A stretch of 64,000 bases of DNA from Ralstonia mannitolilytica (GCF_905397375.1 NZ_CAJPVG010000014.1:26910-90909), one strand, 5' to 3'; positions 48,385-57,939 are shown, counted from the first letter of the stretch. A program made the numbers and translations. Notes: a model not told the origin generated them from the sequence alone.

Positions 48385-49356
48385 ATGCCCAAGACTTTCG
48401 CCAACCCGCAGCTCACGAAAAACGGCGAGCTCAAGCACCTGCTGTCGATCGAGGGGCTGTCGCGCGACATCCTCACGCACGTGCTGGACACCGCGCAGCA
48501 GTTCGTGTCCGTCTCGGACGCCGACCGCGAGGTCAAGAAGGTGCCCTTGCTGCGCGGCAAGAGCGTGTTCAATCTGTTCTTCGAGAACTCCACGCGCACG
48601 CGCACCACGTTCGAGATCGCGGCCAAGCGGCTGTCGGCGGACGTGATCAACCTGAACATCAACGCGTCGTCCACGAGCAAGGGCGAATCGCTCCTGGACA
48701 CGATCAACAACCTGTCGGCCATGCAGGCCGATATGTTCGTCGTGCGGCATGCAAGTTCGGGCGCGCCGTACCTGATTGCCGAACACGTTGCGCCGCATGT
48801 GCACGTGATCAACGCCGGCGATGGCCGCCACGCGCACCCCACGCAGGGGCTGCTCGACATGTACACCATCCGCCACTACAAGAAGGATTTCTCCAACCTG
48901 ACGGTGGCGATCGTCGGTGACATCCTGCACTCGCGCGTGGCGCGTTCCGACATCCACGCGCTGACGACGCTGGGCTGCGCCGAAGTGCGCGCCATCGGGC
49001 CGCGCACGCTGCTGCCGAGCGGCCTCGAACACATGGGCGTGCGGGTCTTCCACAGCATGGAAGAGGGGCTGCGGGGCGTTGACGTCGTCATCATGCTGCG
49101 CCTGCAGAACGAGCGCATGAGCGGTGCGCTGCTGCCGTCCGCGCAGGAGTACTTCAAGGCCTATGGCCTGACGCAGGAGCGCCTGGCGCTGGCCAAGCCC
49201 GACGCCATCGTGATGCACCCAGGCCCGATGAACCGCGGCGTGGAGATCGACTCCGCCGTGGCCGACGGCGTGCAGTCGGTGATCCTGAACCAGGTGACGT
49301 TCGGCATCGCGGTCCGCATGGCCGTGATGGGCATCGTGGCTGGCAACAACGACTAA
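48385..49356 (+). CDS. pyrB: aspartate carbamoyltransferase catalytic subunit
   Basis: 323 residues. The carbamoyl-phosphate site is FFENSTRTRTTFEIAAKRL, aspartate-side motifs are HPTQGLLDM and HPGPMNRGVEI. It makes carbamoyl-aspartate in pyrimidine synthesis. In this type of bacterium it forms a complex with the dihydroorotase homologue encoded 7 bases downstream, rather than with PyrI. Confidence 0.97.
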   Translation: MPKTFANPQLTKNGELKHLLSIEGLSRDILTHVLDTAQQFVSVSDADREVKKVPLLRGKSVFNLFFENSTRTRTTFEIAAKRLSADVINLNINASSTSKGESLLDTINNLSAMQADMFVVRHASSGAPYLIAEHVAPHVHVINAGDGRHAHPTQGLLDMYTIRHYKKDFSNLTVAIVGDILHSRVARSDIHALTTLGCAEVRAIGPRTLLPSGLEHMGVRVFHSMEEGLRGVDVVIMLRLQNERMSGALLPSAQEYFKAYGLTQERLALAKPDAIVMHPGPMNRGVEIDSAVADGVQSVILNQVTFGIAVRMAVMGIVAGNND

Positions 49357-49363
49357 GAAACCG

Positions 49364-50641
49364 ATGAAACTGCATATCAAAGGTGGCCGCCTGATCGACC
49401 CGGCCAACGGCATCGACGCGCAACAGGATCTGTACATCGCGGCAAGCAAGGTCGTGGGCGTGGGCCACGCACCGGCGGACTTCCATGCCAACAAGACGAT
49501 CGACGCGACGGGCCTGATCGTTTGCCCGGGCCTGATCGATCTGTCTGCCCGCTTGCGTGAGCCGGGCTTCGAATACAAGGCGACGCTCGAGTCGGAAATG
49601 GCCGCGGCGATGGCGGGCGGTGTCACGTCACTGGTGTGCCCGCCGGATACCGACCCGGTGCTGGACGAGCCAGGCCTCGTCGAGATGCTGAAGTTCCGCG
49701 CGCGCAACCTGAACCAGGCGCACGTGTATCCGCTCGGCGCGCTGACCGTCGGCCTGAAAGGCGCGGTGCTGACCGAGATGGCCGAGCTGACTGAATCGGG
49801 CTGCGTGGGCTTCTCGCAAGCCGATGCGCCGATGGCCGACACGCAGGTGCTGATGCGCGCGCTGCAATATGCGCAGACGTTCGGCTTTACGGTCTGGCTG
49901 CGCCCTGAAGACCCGTACCTGGGCAAGGGCGGCGTGGCGGCGAGCGGGCCGCTGGCTTCGCGCCTGGGTCTTTCAGGCGTGCCGGTGATGGCCGAGACGG
50001 TGCGCCTGCATACGATCTTTGAACTCATGCGCAGCACCGGCGCACGCGTGCACCTGTGCCGCCTGTCGTCGGCCGCCGGCGTCGAGCTCGTGCGCCGCGC
50101 CAAGGCGGAAGGCCTGCCTGTGACGTGCGACGTGAACGTCCACCACATTTCGCTGACGGACGTGGACATCGGCTACTTCAATTCGCAGATGCGCTTCGTG
50201 CCGCCGCTGCGCTCCGGCCGCGATCGCGACGGCATCGTGCGCGGCCTGGCCGACGGCACCATCGATGCGATCTGCTCCGACCACACCCCTGTGGACGACG
50301 ACGAGAAGCTGCTGCCGTTCGCCGAGGCCTCGCCCGGCGCGACGGGCCTCGAAACGCTGCTGCCGCTGACCCTGCGCTGGGCCGCCGAGCACAAGGTCGA
50401 GCTTCCGAAGGCTCTCGCGCGCATCACCAGCGAGCCGGCCCGTGTGCTGGGCTTGCAGGCGGGCTCGCTGGAAGTCGGTGCGATGGCCGATGTGTGCGTG
50501 TTCGACCCCGAGGCGACGTGGAAGGTCGAGCCGCGCAGCCTGCGCAGCCAGGGCAAGAACTCGCCGTACCTCGGTTTCGAGTTGGCCGGCCGCGTGCGCG
50601 CTACGCTGGTCGCGGGCCATCTCGCCTATGACGCGCAGTGA
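49364..50641 (+). CDS. pyrX: dihydroorotase-like protein without metal ligands (PyrC'/PyrX type)
   Basis: 425 residues with the full amidohydrolase fold. Active dihydroorotases have a DxHxHxREPG motif; here the segment reads GLIDLSARLREPGFEYKATLE, so both metal-binding histidines are replaced. The later motif is SDHTPVDDDEK instead of SDHAPH. This matches the inactive PyrC' partner of pseudomonads, needed for assembly of aspartate carbamoyltransferase. An active PyrC must be encoded elsewhere. Confidence 0.9.
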   Translation: MKLHIKGGRLIDPANGIDAQQDLYIAASKVVGVGHAPADFHANKTIDATGLIVCPGLIDLSARLREPGFEYKATLESEMAAAMAGGVTSLVCPPDTDPVLDEPGLVEMLKFRARNLNQAHVYPLGALTVGLKGAVLTEMAELTESGCVGFSQADAPMADTQVLMRALQYAQTFGFTVWLRPEDPYLGKGGVAASGPLASRLGLSGVPVMAETVRLHTIFELMRSTGARVHLCRLSSAAGVELVRRAKAEGLPVTCDVNVHHISLTDVDIGYFNSQMRFVPPLRSGRDRDGIVRGLADGTIDAICSDHTPVDDDEKLLPFAEASPGATGLETLLPLTLRWAAEHKVELPKALARITSEPARVLGLQAGSLEVGAMADVCVFDPEATWKVEPRSLRSQGKNSPYLGFELAGRVRATLVAGHLAYDAQ

Positions 50642-50648
50642 CGGCGGC

Positions 50649-51446
50649 ATGAGCGACGTCGCGCCCGAGGCCACGTCTTCGGCTCCAGCGGCGTCCGTGC
50701 CGCAGCGCAAGTTCGTGCTGCGCAAGCTGCGGCTGCTCGTGCATCTGGCCGAAGGCATCGTCACCTGCGCGCTGCTCTTCTGGTGGATCGGGCCGCGCGC
50801 CAAGCAGGCGCTGATCCAGCGGTGGTCGCGCAAGCTGCTGGCATTGTTCCGCGTCTCATTGGTCGTGCGCGGCGAAACCGCCGACGCCAAGGACCTGGCC
50901 GGCTCGATGCTGGTGTCGAACCACGTGTCGTGGCTCGACATCTACGCGATCAACAGCTGGCACCCGCCGCGCTTCGTTGCCAAATCGGAGATCCGCTCCT
51001 GGCCGGTGATCGGCTGGCTGTGCGCCCAGACCGGCGTGCTGTTTGTCGAGCGCGCCCGCAAGCGCGACGCGCACCGCATCATGCACGCCATCGCCGACGC
51101 GATGCGCGCGGGCGATGTGGTGTGCGTGTTTCCGGAGGGCACGACGTCGAGCGGGCTGCAGCTGCTGCCGTTTCACGCCAACCTGTTCCAGGCGCCGGTG
51201 ACTGCCGGCGCGCCGATCCGTCCGCTGGCGCTGCGCTATCGCGTCGCCGCCACGGGCGAGTTGACGACGATCCCCGCGTACATCGACGACCTGACGCTGC
51301 TCGATTCCGTCAACGCCATCCTCAACGGGCCGCCGCTGGTGGTGGAAGTCTTCGTGGGGGCCGCGATGGCCCCGGAGATGGACCGTCGCGCGCTGGCCGC
51401 GCACAGCGAGCAGGCCGTCGCCGCGCTGATCCACCGCGCGGGCTAG
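50649..51446 (+). CDS. plsC: 1-acyl-sn-glycerol-3-phosphate acyltransferase
   Basis: 265 residues. An N-terminal membrane helix (LLVHLAEGIVTCALLFWWIG) precedes the PlsC domain with the catalytic NHVSWLD (HxxxxD) and the substrate motif FPEGTTSSG. It makes phosphatidic acid at the inner membrane. The ATG lies 7 bases after the pyrX stop. It is convergent with apaH, with 10 bases between. Confidence 0.94.
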   Translation: MSDVAPEATSSAPAASVPQRKFVLRKLRLLVHLAEGIVTCALLFWWIGPRAKQALIQRWSRKLLALFRVSLVVRGETADAKDLAGSMLVSNHVSWLDIYAINSWHPPRFVAKSEIRSWPVIGWLCAQTGVLFVERARKRDAHRIMHAIADAMRAGDVVCVFPEGTTSSGLQLLPFHANLFQAPVTAGAPIRPLALRYRVAATGELTTIPAYIDDLTLLDSVNAILNGPPLVVEVFVGAAMAPEMDRRALAAHSEQAVAALIHRAG

Positions 51447-51456
51447 GGCGTTTCAG

Positions 51457-52302
51457 CTACTTCGCCTTGTGGGCGAGTGGGTCCTGCGCCTGCTCGCACG
51501 ACACCTGCACGACGCTTCGATCGGCCGGCGCCAGCGCCAGCTTGGCCGCTGTGAGCTTACCGCCCCACACGCAGCCCGTATCCAGGCCCATCACGTCGTC
51601 GCGCATCACCAGCCCGCGCGTCGACCAGTGTCCAAAGACGATCGGCGTGCCGCGTGTGCGGCGACCGGGCACGTCGAACCACGGCATGTGGCCGTCCGGC
51701 GCGCCGTCGGCATCCGTCGTCTCGAACTCCATCGTGCCGTCGGGCTTGCAGAAACGCAGGCGGGTGAGGGCGTTGATCGTCAGGCGCAAGCGGTCCATGC
51801 CGACGAGATCGGGGCTCCACTTGTCGGGCTGGTTGCCAAACGCGTCGGCCAGGAAGGTCTTCCAGTGTGCGCTGCGCAGCTCCCGCTCGACTGCGCCCGC
51901 GAGCTCCAGCACGTCGCCGGTGGTCCATTGGGGCAGTACCCCGGCATGGACCATCAGGAAGCTGTTCTCGAAGATCGCCAGCGGTTGATGGCGCAGCCAC
52001 GTGATGAGCTGGTCGCAATCCGGTGCGGCCAGGATGTCGGCGATGGTGTCGCGCTTGCCGGGCTTGCGTACGCCGGCAGCGACCGCCAGGAGATGGATGT
52101 CGTGGTTGCCCAGGACGGTGCGGGCCCGCCCCGCCTCGCATAGGGCGATCACCTGGCGCAGTGTGGCCAGGGAATCGGGGCCGCGGTTGATAAGGTCGCC
52201 GACGAAGCGCAGGGGGGTGTCGGGCGGCAGCGCGGCCAGGAGGGCTTGGAGGGGGGAGCAGCAGCCCTGGAGGTCGCCGATGGCGTGGGGAAGGATTGAC
52301 AC
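51457..52302 (-). CDS. apaH: diadenosine tetraphosphatase (symmetrical)
   Basis: 281 residues from a GTG at 52302, giving MSILPHAIGDLQGC; a TTG 18 bases upstream is an alternative. The calcineurin-like phosphatase motifs GDLQGC, GDLINRGPDSL and LGNHDIHLL and a late GHWST are present. It hydrolyses Ap4A to ADP. It is divergent from the surface-polysaccharide operon. Confidence 0.93.
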   Translation of the reverse strand: MSILPHAIGDLQGCCSPLQALLAALPPDTPLRFVGDLINRGPDSLATLRQVIALCEAGRARTVLGNHDIHLLAVAAGVRKPGKRDTIADILAAPDCDQLITWLRHQPLAIFENSFLMVHAGVLPQWTTGDVLELAGAVERELRSAHWKTFLADAFGNQPDKWSPDLVGMDRLRLTINALTRLRFCKPDGTMEFETTDADGAPDGHMPWFDVPGRRTRGTPIVFGHWSTRGLVMRDDVMGLDTGCVWGGKLTAAKLALAPADRSVVQVSCEQAQDPLAHKAK

Positions 52303-52481
52303 GATAAGAATGTGGATCAAAAGCCGCGCATTGCCCCGGGATGGGATGTCTACGTCCCAAGTGTTACAAGGCGCTACAGAAACATTCGGCCGTTTGGCAG
52401 GGGCAACCCTAGCGTCGGCTAGAATACGCCACTTCTTATTGCATTTAACAAAGTCGATCGTTCTCGCACCTCAGGCGCGGT

Positions 52482-52496
52482 GCGGGCTTAGCCCGC
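52482..52496 (+). promoter_or_regulatory. hairpin in the rfb leader
   Basis: GCGGGC-TTA-GCCCGC, a perfect 6-bp stem 33 bases before the rfbB start. No JUMPstart/ops sequence was found. It could affect readthrough or translation of the long O-antigen transcript. Confidence 0.4.
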
Positions 52497-52528
52497 GTGC
52501 GCGAGTCGCGCGACAAGGAGCACATAAT

Positions 52529-53593
52529 TTGTCCCATATCCTCGTCACTGGCGGTGCCGGCTTCATTGGGGGTAATTTTGTTCTGAACTGGTTGGCCAAT
52601 CCCGCTGCGGATGGCATTGTCAACGTTGACAAGCTGACCTACGCCGGCAACCGGAAGACGCTCGCCAGCGTGGAGCGCGATCCGCGCCACGTATTCTCCC
52701 AGACGGACATCTGCGATCGTGCGGCGCTCGATCAGTTGTTCGCACAGTACAAGCCGCGTGCAGTGGTTCACTTTGCTGCCGAGAGCCACGTGGATCGATC
52801 CATCCACGGCCCCGGCGAGTTCATCCAGACCAACATTGTCGGCACCTTCACCCTTCTGGAAGCTGCGCGTGCTTACTGGGGTGGACTCGACGACGAAGCC
52901 AAGGGTGCATTCCGCTTCCTGCATGTTTCGACGGACGAGGTCTTTGGCTCGCTCGGCCCGACCGACCCGCAGTTCTCCGAAACCACGCCGTATGCACCGA
53001 ACAGCCCATACTCCGCGTCCAAGGCAGCATCGGACCACCTCGTGCGCGCCTATCACCATACGTATGGGCTGCCGGTCCTGACGACCAACTGTTCCAACAA
53101 CTACGGTCCGTACCATTTTCCGGAAAAGCTGATCCCCCTGATGATCACCAATGCGCTCAGCGGCAAGCCTTTGCCGGTGTACGGTGATGGGCAGAACGTG
53201 CGCGACTGGCTGTATGTGGGCGACCATTGCGCGGCCATTCGTGAGGTGCTCGCACGTGGCCGCCTGGGCGAGACGTACAACGTGGGCGGCTGGAATGAGA
53301 AGACCAATCTCGACGTCGTTTATACCCTGTGCGACCTGCTGGATGAACTCAAGCCAAAGGCGACGGGCTCCTATCGCGATCAGATCACCTTCGTAAAGGA
53401 TCGCCCTGGCCACGACCGCCGCTACGCCATTGACGCACGAAAACTCGAGCGTGAGCTTGGTTGGAAACCGGCCGAGACTTTCGAGACCGGCTTGCGGAAG
53501 ACTGTTCAGTGGTATCTCGACAACCAGGCGTGGGTGCAGGACGTCGTTTCGGGCGAGTATCGCAACTGGGTGGCGAAGCAATATGCTCCATAG
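52529..53593 (+). CDS. rfbB: dTDP-glucose 4,6-dehydratase
   Basis: 354 residues. The start is a TTG at 52529, fixed by AAGGAG at 52515-52520 and by the conserved beginning SHILVTGGAGFIGGNF; no in-frame ATG stands near. The NAD motif GGAGFIGGNF, VSTDEVFGSLG and YSASKAASD (YxxxK) define the family. It makes dTDP-4-keto-6-deoxyglucose, the branch point for rhamnose and the 3-amino sugar made by this operon. Confidence 0.96.
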   Translation: MSHILVTGGAGFIGGNFVLNWLANPAADGIVNVDKLTYAGNRKTLASVERDPRHVFSQTDICDRAALDQLFAQYKPRAVVHFAAESHVDRSIHGPGEFIQTNIVGTFTLLEAARAYWGGLDDEAKGAFRFLHVSTDEVFGSLGPTDPQFSETTPYAPNSPYSASKAASDHLVRAYHHTYGLPVLTTNCSNNYGPYHFPEKLIPLMITNALSGKPLPVYGDGQNVRDWLYVGDHCAAIREVLARGRLGETYNVGGWNEKTNLDVVYTLCDLLDELKPKATGSYRDQITFVKDRPGHDRRYAIDARKLERELGWKPAETFETGLRKTVQWYLDNQAWVQDVVSGEYRNWVAKQYAP

Positions 53594-54536
53594 TGCGCAT
53601 ACCTCGCCAACGCTACTTGTCACAGGCAGTACTGGGCAAGTTGGGTCTGAACTCACACGCAGTCTTGCCCCGCTAGGAAAAGTTCACGCATTGGATCGCA
53701 TTGGGTGTGATTTTTCACAACCTGCGCAGATCCGAGAGGCGGTGGAGAGTATTCGGCCCGATATCATTGTTAATGCGGCTGCCTATACTGCCGTCGATGA
53801 AGCGGAAACCGATGTAGACGCGGCTTATGCCATCAACGCGAGGGCACCACAAGCGCTTGCGGAAGCGGCAGCGAAATCGGGTGCACTGTTGATCCACTAT
53901 TCAACCGATTATGTATTCGACGGACAGAAGCAAGAGCCTTATGTCGAGGATGATCCAACGAATCCCCTCTCCGTCTACGGCAAGAGTAAGCTAGCCGGTG
54001 AGAGTGCGATTACCAAGATTCACGAGCGACACTTAATTCTACGCGCGAGTTGGATATTTAGCGTTTGGGGTAATAATTTCTTCACCACGATGCTCAAGCT
54101 GGCCGGTGAGCAGGCGCGACTTCGAGTCGTAGCAGACCAACATGGTGCCCCGACATCCGCGAGCCTGATCGCCGACGTGACCGCTCACTTGGTCGCTCAA
54201 TATCTTCGGGCGTGCGGCGATGTTCGTTTTCCCTATGGTGTCTACCATCTTGCAGCCGCAGGTGTGACTACGTGGCACCAATATGCCCAACTAATCGTGG
54301 AGCGCGCGCTCACAATTGGTCTACTACACGAGGGCAGGGCTCCCAGTATTGAAGCGATTCTCTCCAGTCAGTATCCCCGCGCCGCTCCGCGGCCGGAGAA
54401 TTCGCGGTTGGCAACAGATAGGCTACAAACGACGTTTGGTTTGACACTGCCTCGCTGGGAGGAGGGACTTGAGCAAAGCTTGAGACTACTGGCGGTTTCA
54501 CAAAATCTAATGATGGAGCGGAGTACGCGTTCATGA
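53583..54536 (+). CDS. rfbD: dTDP-4-dehydrorhamnose reductase
   Basis: 317 residues from an ATG overlapping the rfbB stop by 11 bases. LLVTGSTGQVGSELTRSLAP is the NADPH motif, STDYVFDG and YGKSKLAGE the catalytic YxxxK region. It performs the last step to dTDP-L-rhamnose. The base composition drops from about here on, with more A and T than the preceding 50 kb. Confidence 0.95.
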   Translation: MLHSAHTSPTLLVTGSTGQVGSELTRSLAPLGKVHALDRIGCDFSQPAQIREAVESIRPDIIVNAAAYTAVDEAETDVDAAYAINARAPQALAEAAAKSGALLIHYSTDYVFDGQKQEPYVEDDPTNPLSVYGKSKLAGESAITKIHERHLILRASWIFSVWGNNFFTTMLKLAGEQARLRVVADQHGAPTSASLIADVTAHLVAQYLRACGDVRFPYGVYHLAAAGVTTWHQYAQLIVERALTIGLLHEGRAPSIEAILSSQYPRAAPRPENSRLATDRLQTTFGLTLPRWEEGLEQSLRLLAVSQNLMMERSTRS

Positions 54537-55435
54537 ACAATCGCAAAGGCATCATCTTGGCAGGCGGCTCGGGAACACGCCTATACCCTGCAACGCGAGC
54601 CATCTCAAAGCAGTTGCTGCCGGTTTATGATAAACCGATGATTTATTATCCGCTTTCCACACTAATGCTGGCGGGTATTCGGGATATTCTCATAATCTCC
54701 ACTCCGCAAGATACGCCTCGATTTGAGCAACTGCTAGGTGATGGTAGTCAATGGGGTATTCAATTGCAATACGCGGTCCAGCCATCGCCGGACGGCTTGG
54801 CCCAAGCTTTCATCATTGGTGAGAATTTTATCGGCGGCAATAATTGTGCCCTGGTGCTAGGTGATAATATTTTTCATGGTGGTGATTTCGTGTCACTGCT
54901 GGCGCGGGCGACGGAGAAGGTTGAAGGTGCAACAGTATTCGCATATCCGGTGCAGGATCCGGAGCGCTATGGCGTGGTGGAGTTTGATGCGAAGGGTAGC
55001 GCTATCAGTTTGGAGGAGAAGCCTCGGCAACCCAAGTCGCGATACGCTGTGACCGGATTGTACTTCTACGACAATCATGTCGTGGAAATTGCCAAAAGTA
55101 TTCGACCCTCGCCTCGTGGGGAACTAGAAATTACTGACATCAACAGAGTCTATCTTGCGCGGAAGCAGCTTGATGTCCAATTGATGGGACGGGGATATGC
55201 CTGGCTCGACACGGGAACACACGAATCTATGCTTGAGGCGGGGCAATTCATTCACACAATCGAGCACCGACAAGGGCTCAAAGTAGCGTGCCCAGAAGAA
55301 ATTGCCTATCGGTTTGGATACATCGACGCTGCAGCCTTGACGCGTTTGGCGGAGCCTCTTGCTAAGACCGGCTACGGCGCGTATTTGCTGCGTTTGCTCG
55401 AGGAGCAATTATTTGGAGCAAGGCAACCCAAATGA
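54533..55435 (+). CDS. rfbA: glucose-1-phosphate thymidylyltransferase
   Basis: 300 residues. GIILAGGSGTRLYPATRAIS is the nucleotide-binding signature and KPMIYYPLSTLM the family motif; LGDNIFHG and EKPRQPKS complete the active site. It makes dTDP-glucose. The start overlaps the rfbD stop by 4 bases. Confidence 0.97.
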   Translation: MNNRKGIILAGGSGTRLYPATRAISKQLLPVYDKPMIYYPLSTLMLAGIRDILIISTPQDTPRFEQLLGDGSQWGIQLQYAVQPSPDGLAQAFIIGENFIGGNNCALVLGDNIFHGGDFVSLLARATEKVEGATVFAYPVQDPERYGVVEFDAKGSAISLEEKPRQPKSRYAVTGLYFYDNHVVEIAKSIRPSPRGELEITDINRVYLARKQLDVQLMGRGYAWLDTGTHESMLEAGQFIHTIEHRQGLKVACPEEIAYRFGYIDAAALTRLAEPLAKTGYGAYLLRLLEEQLFGARQPK

Positions 55436-55983
55436 AAATTATTCGAACTGGGATTCCCGATGTGTTGGTGATTGAGCCGCAGATTTTTCAGGATGACCGG
55501 GGGTACTTTTTTGAGAGTTTTCATCAGGGAAGGTTTGATCAGGCCATTGGACGGCCTATTAGGTTTGTGCAAGATAATCAGTCGAGATCTAGGCGAGGTG
55601 TTTTGCGCGGATTACATTATCAAATTGACCGTCCACAGGGGAAGTTAATACGAGTTTGTGACGGTGAGGTGTTTAGCGTCGCTGTGGATTTGCGTTTGAA
55701 TTCTGCGACGTTTGGCAAGTGGACAGGGGTATTATTGTCCAGTCAGAATTTCCACCAACTTTGGTTGCCGGAAGGTTTTGCGCACGGATTCTATGTGCTT
55801 TCAATGTGGGCAAATTTACAGTACAAGTCTACGGAATTCTGGTATGCCGAAGGGGAGCGCATTATTCGGTGGGATGATGCAGATTTGTCAATTAGATGGC
55901 CATTGGTGGGGAAGCCTATTTTATCGAGTAAGGACTCGTTCGGGGGTTCCTTTCGTACGGCAATTAAATATAATTTTCCCTAG
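55432..55983 (+). CDS. rfbC: dTDP-4-dehydrorhamnose 3,5-epimerase
   Basis: 183 residues, cupin fold. QDDRGYFFESFHQ, RRGVLRGLHYQ (catalytic His) and WLPEGFAHGF are diagnostic. It overlaps rfbA by 4 bases (ATGA). With rfbA, rfbB and rfbD it completes the dTDP-L-rhamnose pathway. Confidence 0.96.
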   Translation: MKIIRTGIPDVLVIEPQIFQDDRGYFFESFHQGRFDQAIGRPIRFVQDNQSRSRRGVLRGLHYQIDRPQGKLIRVCDGEVFSVAVDLRLNSATFGKWTGVLLSSQNFHQLWLPEGFAHGFYVLSMWANLQYKSTEFWYAEGERIIRWDDADLSIRWPLVGKPILSSKDSFGGSFRTAIKYNFP

Positions 55984-55991
55984 GTTGTGTG

Positions 55992-56390
55992 ATGGAAATT
56001 AAATTTGTGCCTCTGCAGGAGCGGAGTGATGATAGGGGTTCATTAGTTATTTTGGAAGGAGGGGTGAACTTTCCATTCCCGATTCGTCGTATTTACTATG
56101 TTTTCGGTGCGGATGGGACTGTTAGAAGAGGCTTTCACGCTCATAAGAAATTAAATCAGTTGGCGATTGCAATTCAAGGATCGTGCCGCTTTCATTTGGA
56201 TGATGGACGTGAAAAGTTGGATTTAACTCTGGACAATCCGGCGCTAGGGTTAATGTTGCCGCCTATGCTGTGGCATGAGATGTACGATTTCTCGCCGGAC
56301 TGTCTGTTGATGGTGGTGGCGGATGATCTCTATGATGAAAGTGATTACATTAGAGATTATAATAGCTTCATTGAGGTGAGTGGGAGATGA
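55992..56390 (+). CDS. dTDP-4-keto-6-deoxyglucose 3,4-ketoisomerase (FdtA/QdtA type)
   Basis: 132 residues, a small cupin. Motifs RIYYVFGADGTVRRGFHAHK and PPMLWHEMYDFSPD are typical of the FdtA/QdtA/WxcM family. It shifts the keto group from C4 to C3, producing the substrate for a C3 aminotransferase. Whether the product has gluco or galacto configuration cannot be read. A GTG stands directly before the ATG. Confidence 0.9.
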   Translation: MEIKFVPLQERSDDRGSLVILEGGVNFPFPIRRIYYVFGADGTVRRGFHAHKKLNQLAIAIQGSCRFHLDDGREKLDLTLDNPALGLMLPPMLWHEMYDFSPDCLLMVVADDLYDESDYIRDYNSFIEVSGR

Positions 56391-56842
56391 TTCATTCACT
56401 CAGCGACGTTCAGGCTACAAATATTGGGGAAGGCACCCGAATCTGGCAGTTTGTAGTTGTGCTGCCCGGTGCGAAAATAGGGTCTGAATGTAATATATGC
56501 TCTCATTGCTTTATAGAAAACGATGTGGTCATTGGGGATCGGGTAACGGTGAAATGCGGGGTGCAGCTATGGGACGGAATGGTTGTTGAAGACGATGTTT
56601 TTATTGGTCCCAATGTGACGTTCTCGAACGATAGTTATCCGCGCTCCAAACAGTATCCAGAGATTTTCAAGAAAACCGTTATTCGGCAAGGAGCTTCTAT
56701 CGGTGCCAACGCTACCATCCTACCAGGCATTACAGTCGGTAAGGGGGCCATGATCGGTGCGGGTAGCGTCGTCACGAAAGACGTACCTGAATTCTCTGTT
56801 GTACTAGGAAACCCCGCAAAAGTGATTCGATTTTTGTCATGA
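56387..56842 (+). CDS. hexapeptide N-acetyltransferase for a dTDP-3-amino-sugar (FdtC/QdtC type)
   Basis: 151 residues with left-handed beta-helix repeats (IGEGTRIWQFVVVLPGAKIG, VVIGDRVTVKCGV, GASIGANATILPGITVGKGA). It is preceded by the ketoisomerase and followed by the aminotransferase with overlaps of 4 bases, which identifies the amino-sugar role. The expected product is dTDP-3-acetamido-3,6-dideoxyhexose (Fuc3NAc or Qui3NAc). Confidence 0.9.
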   Translation: MIHSLSDVQATNIGEGTRIWQFVVVLPGAKIGSECNICSHCFIENDVVIGDRVTVKCGVQLWDGMVVEDDVFIGPNVTFSNDSYPRSKQYPEIFKKTVIRQGASIGANATILPGITVGKGAMIGAGSVVTKDVPEFSVVLGNPAKVIRFLS

Positions 56843-57939
56843 ATATTCCTTTCCTCGATCTCAAAGCAATTAACCTGAGCCATAGGCTACAATTGGAAGC
56901 GGCATTCGAAAAAGTGCTGCATTCCGGTTGGTATATCTTGGGGCAGGAGGTGACGGCCTTTGAACAGGAGTTCGCGCAGTATTGCGGCGTTATGCATGCT
57001 ATTGGAGTAAGCAATGGACTTGATGCCCTGCACTTAATTCTGCGTGCGTACGGTATCGGAACCGGAGATGAGGTGATTGTTCCTGCCAATACCTACATCG
57101 CGACGTGGCTTGCTGTTACCTATGCAGGTGCGAAACCTGTGCCGGTAGAGCCGGTAGAGGGCACTTATAACATTGATCCTGCATGCATTGAGCGCGCGAT
57201 TACGCCAAGGACGCGAGCCATTATGCCGGTCCATCTGTATGGACAGCCGGCAGATATGGGGGCCATCATGTCAATTGCCAGCAAGTATGGTCTCAAAGTC
57301 ATTGAGGACGCTGCGCAATCGCATGGAGCGGTATTCCAAGGCCATAGAGCTGGAAATCTGGGTCATGCAGCAGGATTCAGTTTTTATCCAGGCAAGAATC
57401 TGGGCGCGCTTGGGGATGCAGGGGCTATTACAACCAACGATGACGAGCTTGCGGATAAAGTCCGTCTTTTGTTGAATTACGGCTCAAGGAAAAAATATCA
57501 TAATGAGATACGCGGCTTCAATTGCCGGCTTGATGAACTGCAAGCTGCGTTTCTACGTGTCAAGTTGCCGCATTTAGATGCCGAGAACGCTCGGCGTCAA
57601 TCGATTGCTGAACAGTATCAAACGGCTTTTCGGGAAACCGAACTGCTGCTTCCCGAAATCCATCCATTTGCCACCTCAGTTTGGCATCTCTATGTAGTAC
57701 GTCATCCGAACCGAGAAAAGCTTCTGCAGTCGCTCAATGAGAAGGGGATTGGAACCATGATTCACTATCCTATTCCCCCTCATTTGCAGGACGCTTATCG
57801 GGATCTCAATTACGGCCTTGGTTCGCTGCCGATCACGGAACGTATTCACGAGCAAGTGCTTAGCTTGCCAATGGGGCCGACTATGACGGACGAGCAGGTC
57901 CAAACAGTGATTGTCGCGGTGAAATCGAGTCTCAAGTGA
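56839..57939 (+). CDS. DegT/DnrJ/EryC1 aminotransferase (FdtB/QdtB type)
   Basis: 366 residues. It starts IPFLDLKAINLSHR; HSGWYILGQEVTAFEQEFA is typical, and the PLP lysine is in GFSFYPGKNLGALGDAGAI. LNYGSRKKYHNEIRGFNCRL is a family motif. It transfers an amino group to the 3-keto sugar made by the ketoisomerase. It overlaps its neighbours by 4 bases on both sides. Confidence 0.94.
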   Translation: MNIPFLDLKAINLSHRLQLEAAFEKVLHSGWYILGQEVTAFEQEFAQYCGVMHAIGVSNGLDALHLILRAYGIGTGDEVIVPANTYIATWLAVTYAGAKPVPVEPVEGTYNIDPACIERAITPRTRAIMPVHLYGQPADMGAIMSIASKYGLKVIEDAAQSHGAVFQGHRAGNLGHAAGFSFYPGKNLGALGDAGAITTNDDELADKVRLLLNYGSRKKYHNEIRGFNCRLDELQAAFLRVKLPHLDAENARRQSIAEQYQTAFRETELLLPEIHPFATSVWHLYVVRHPNREKLLQSLNEKGIGTMIHYPIPPHLQDAYRDLNYGLGSLPITERIHEQVLSLPMGPTMTDEQVQTVIVAVKSSLK

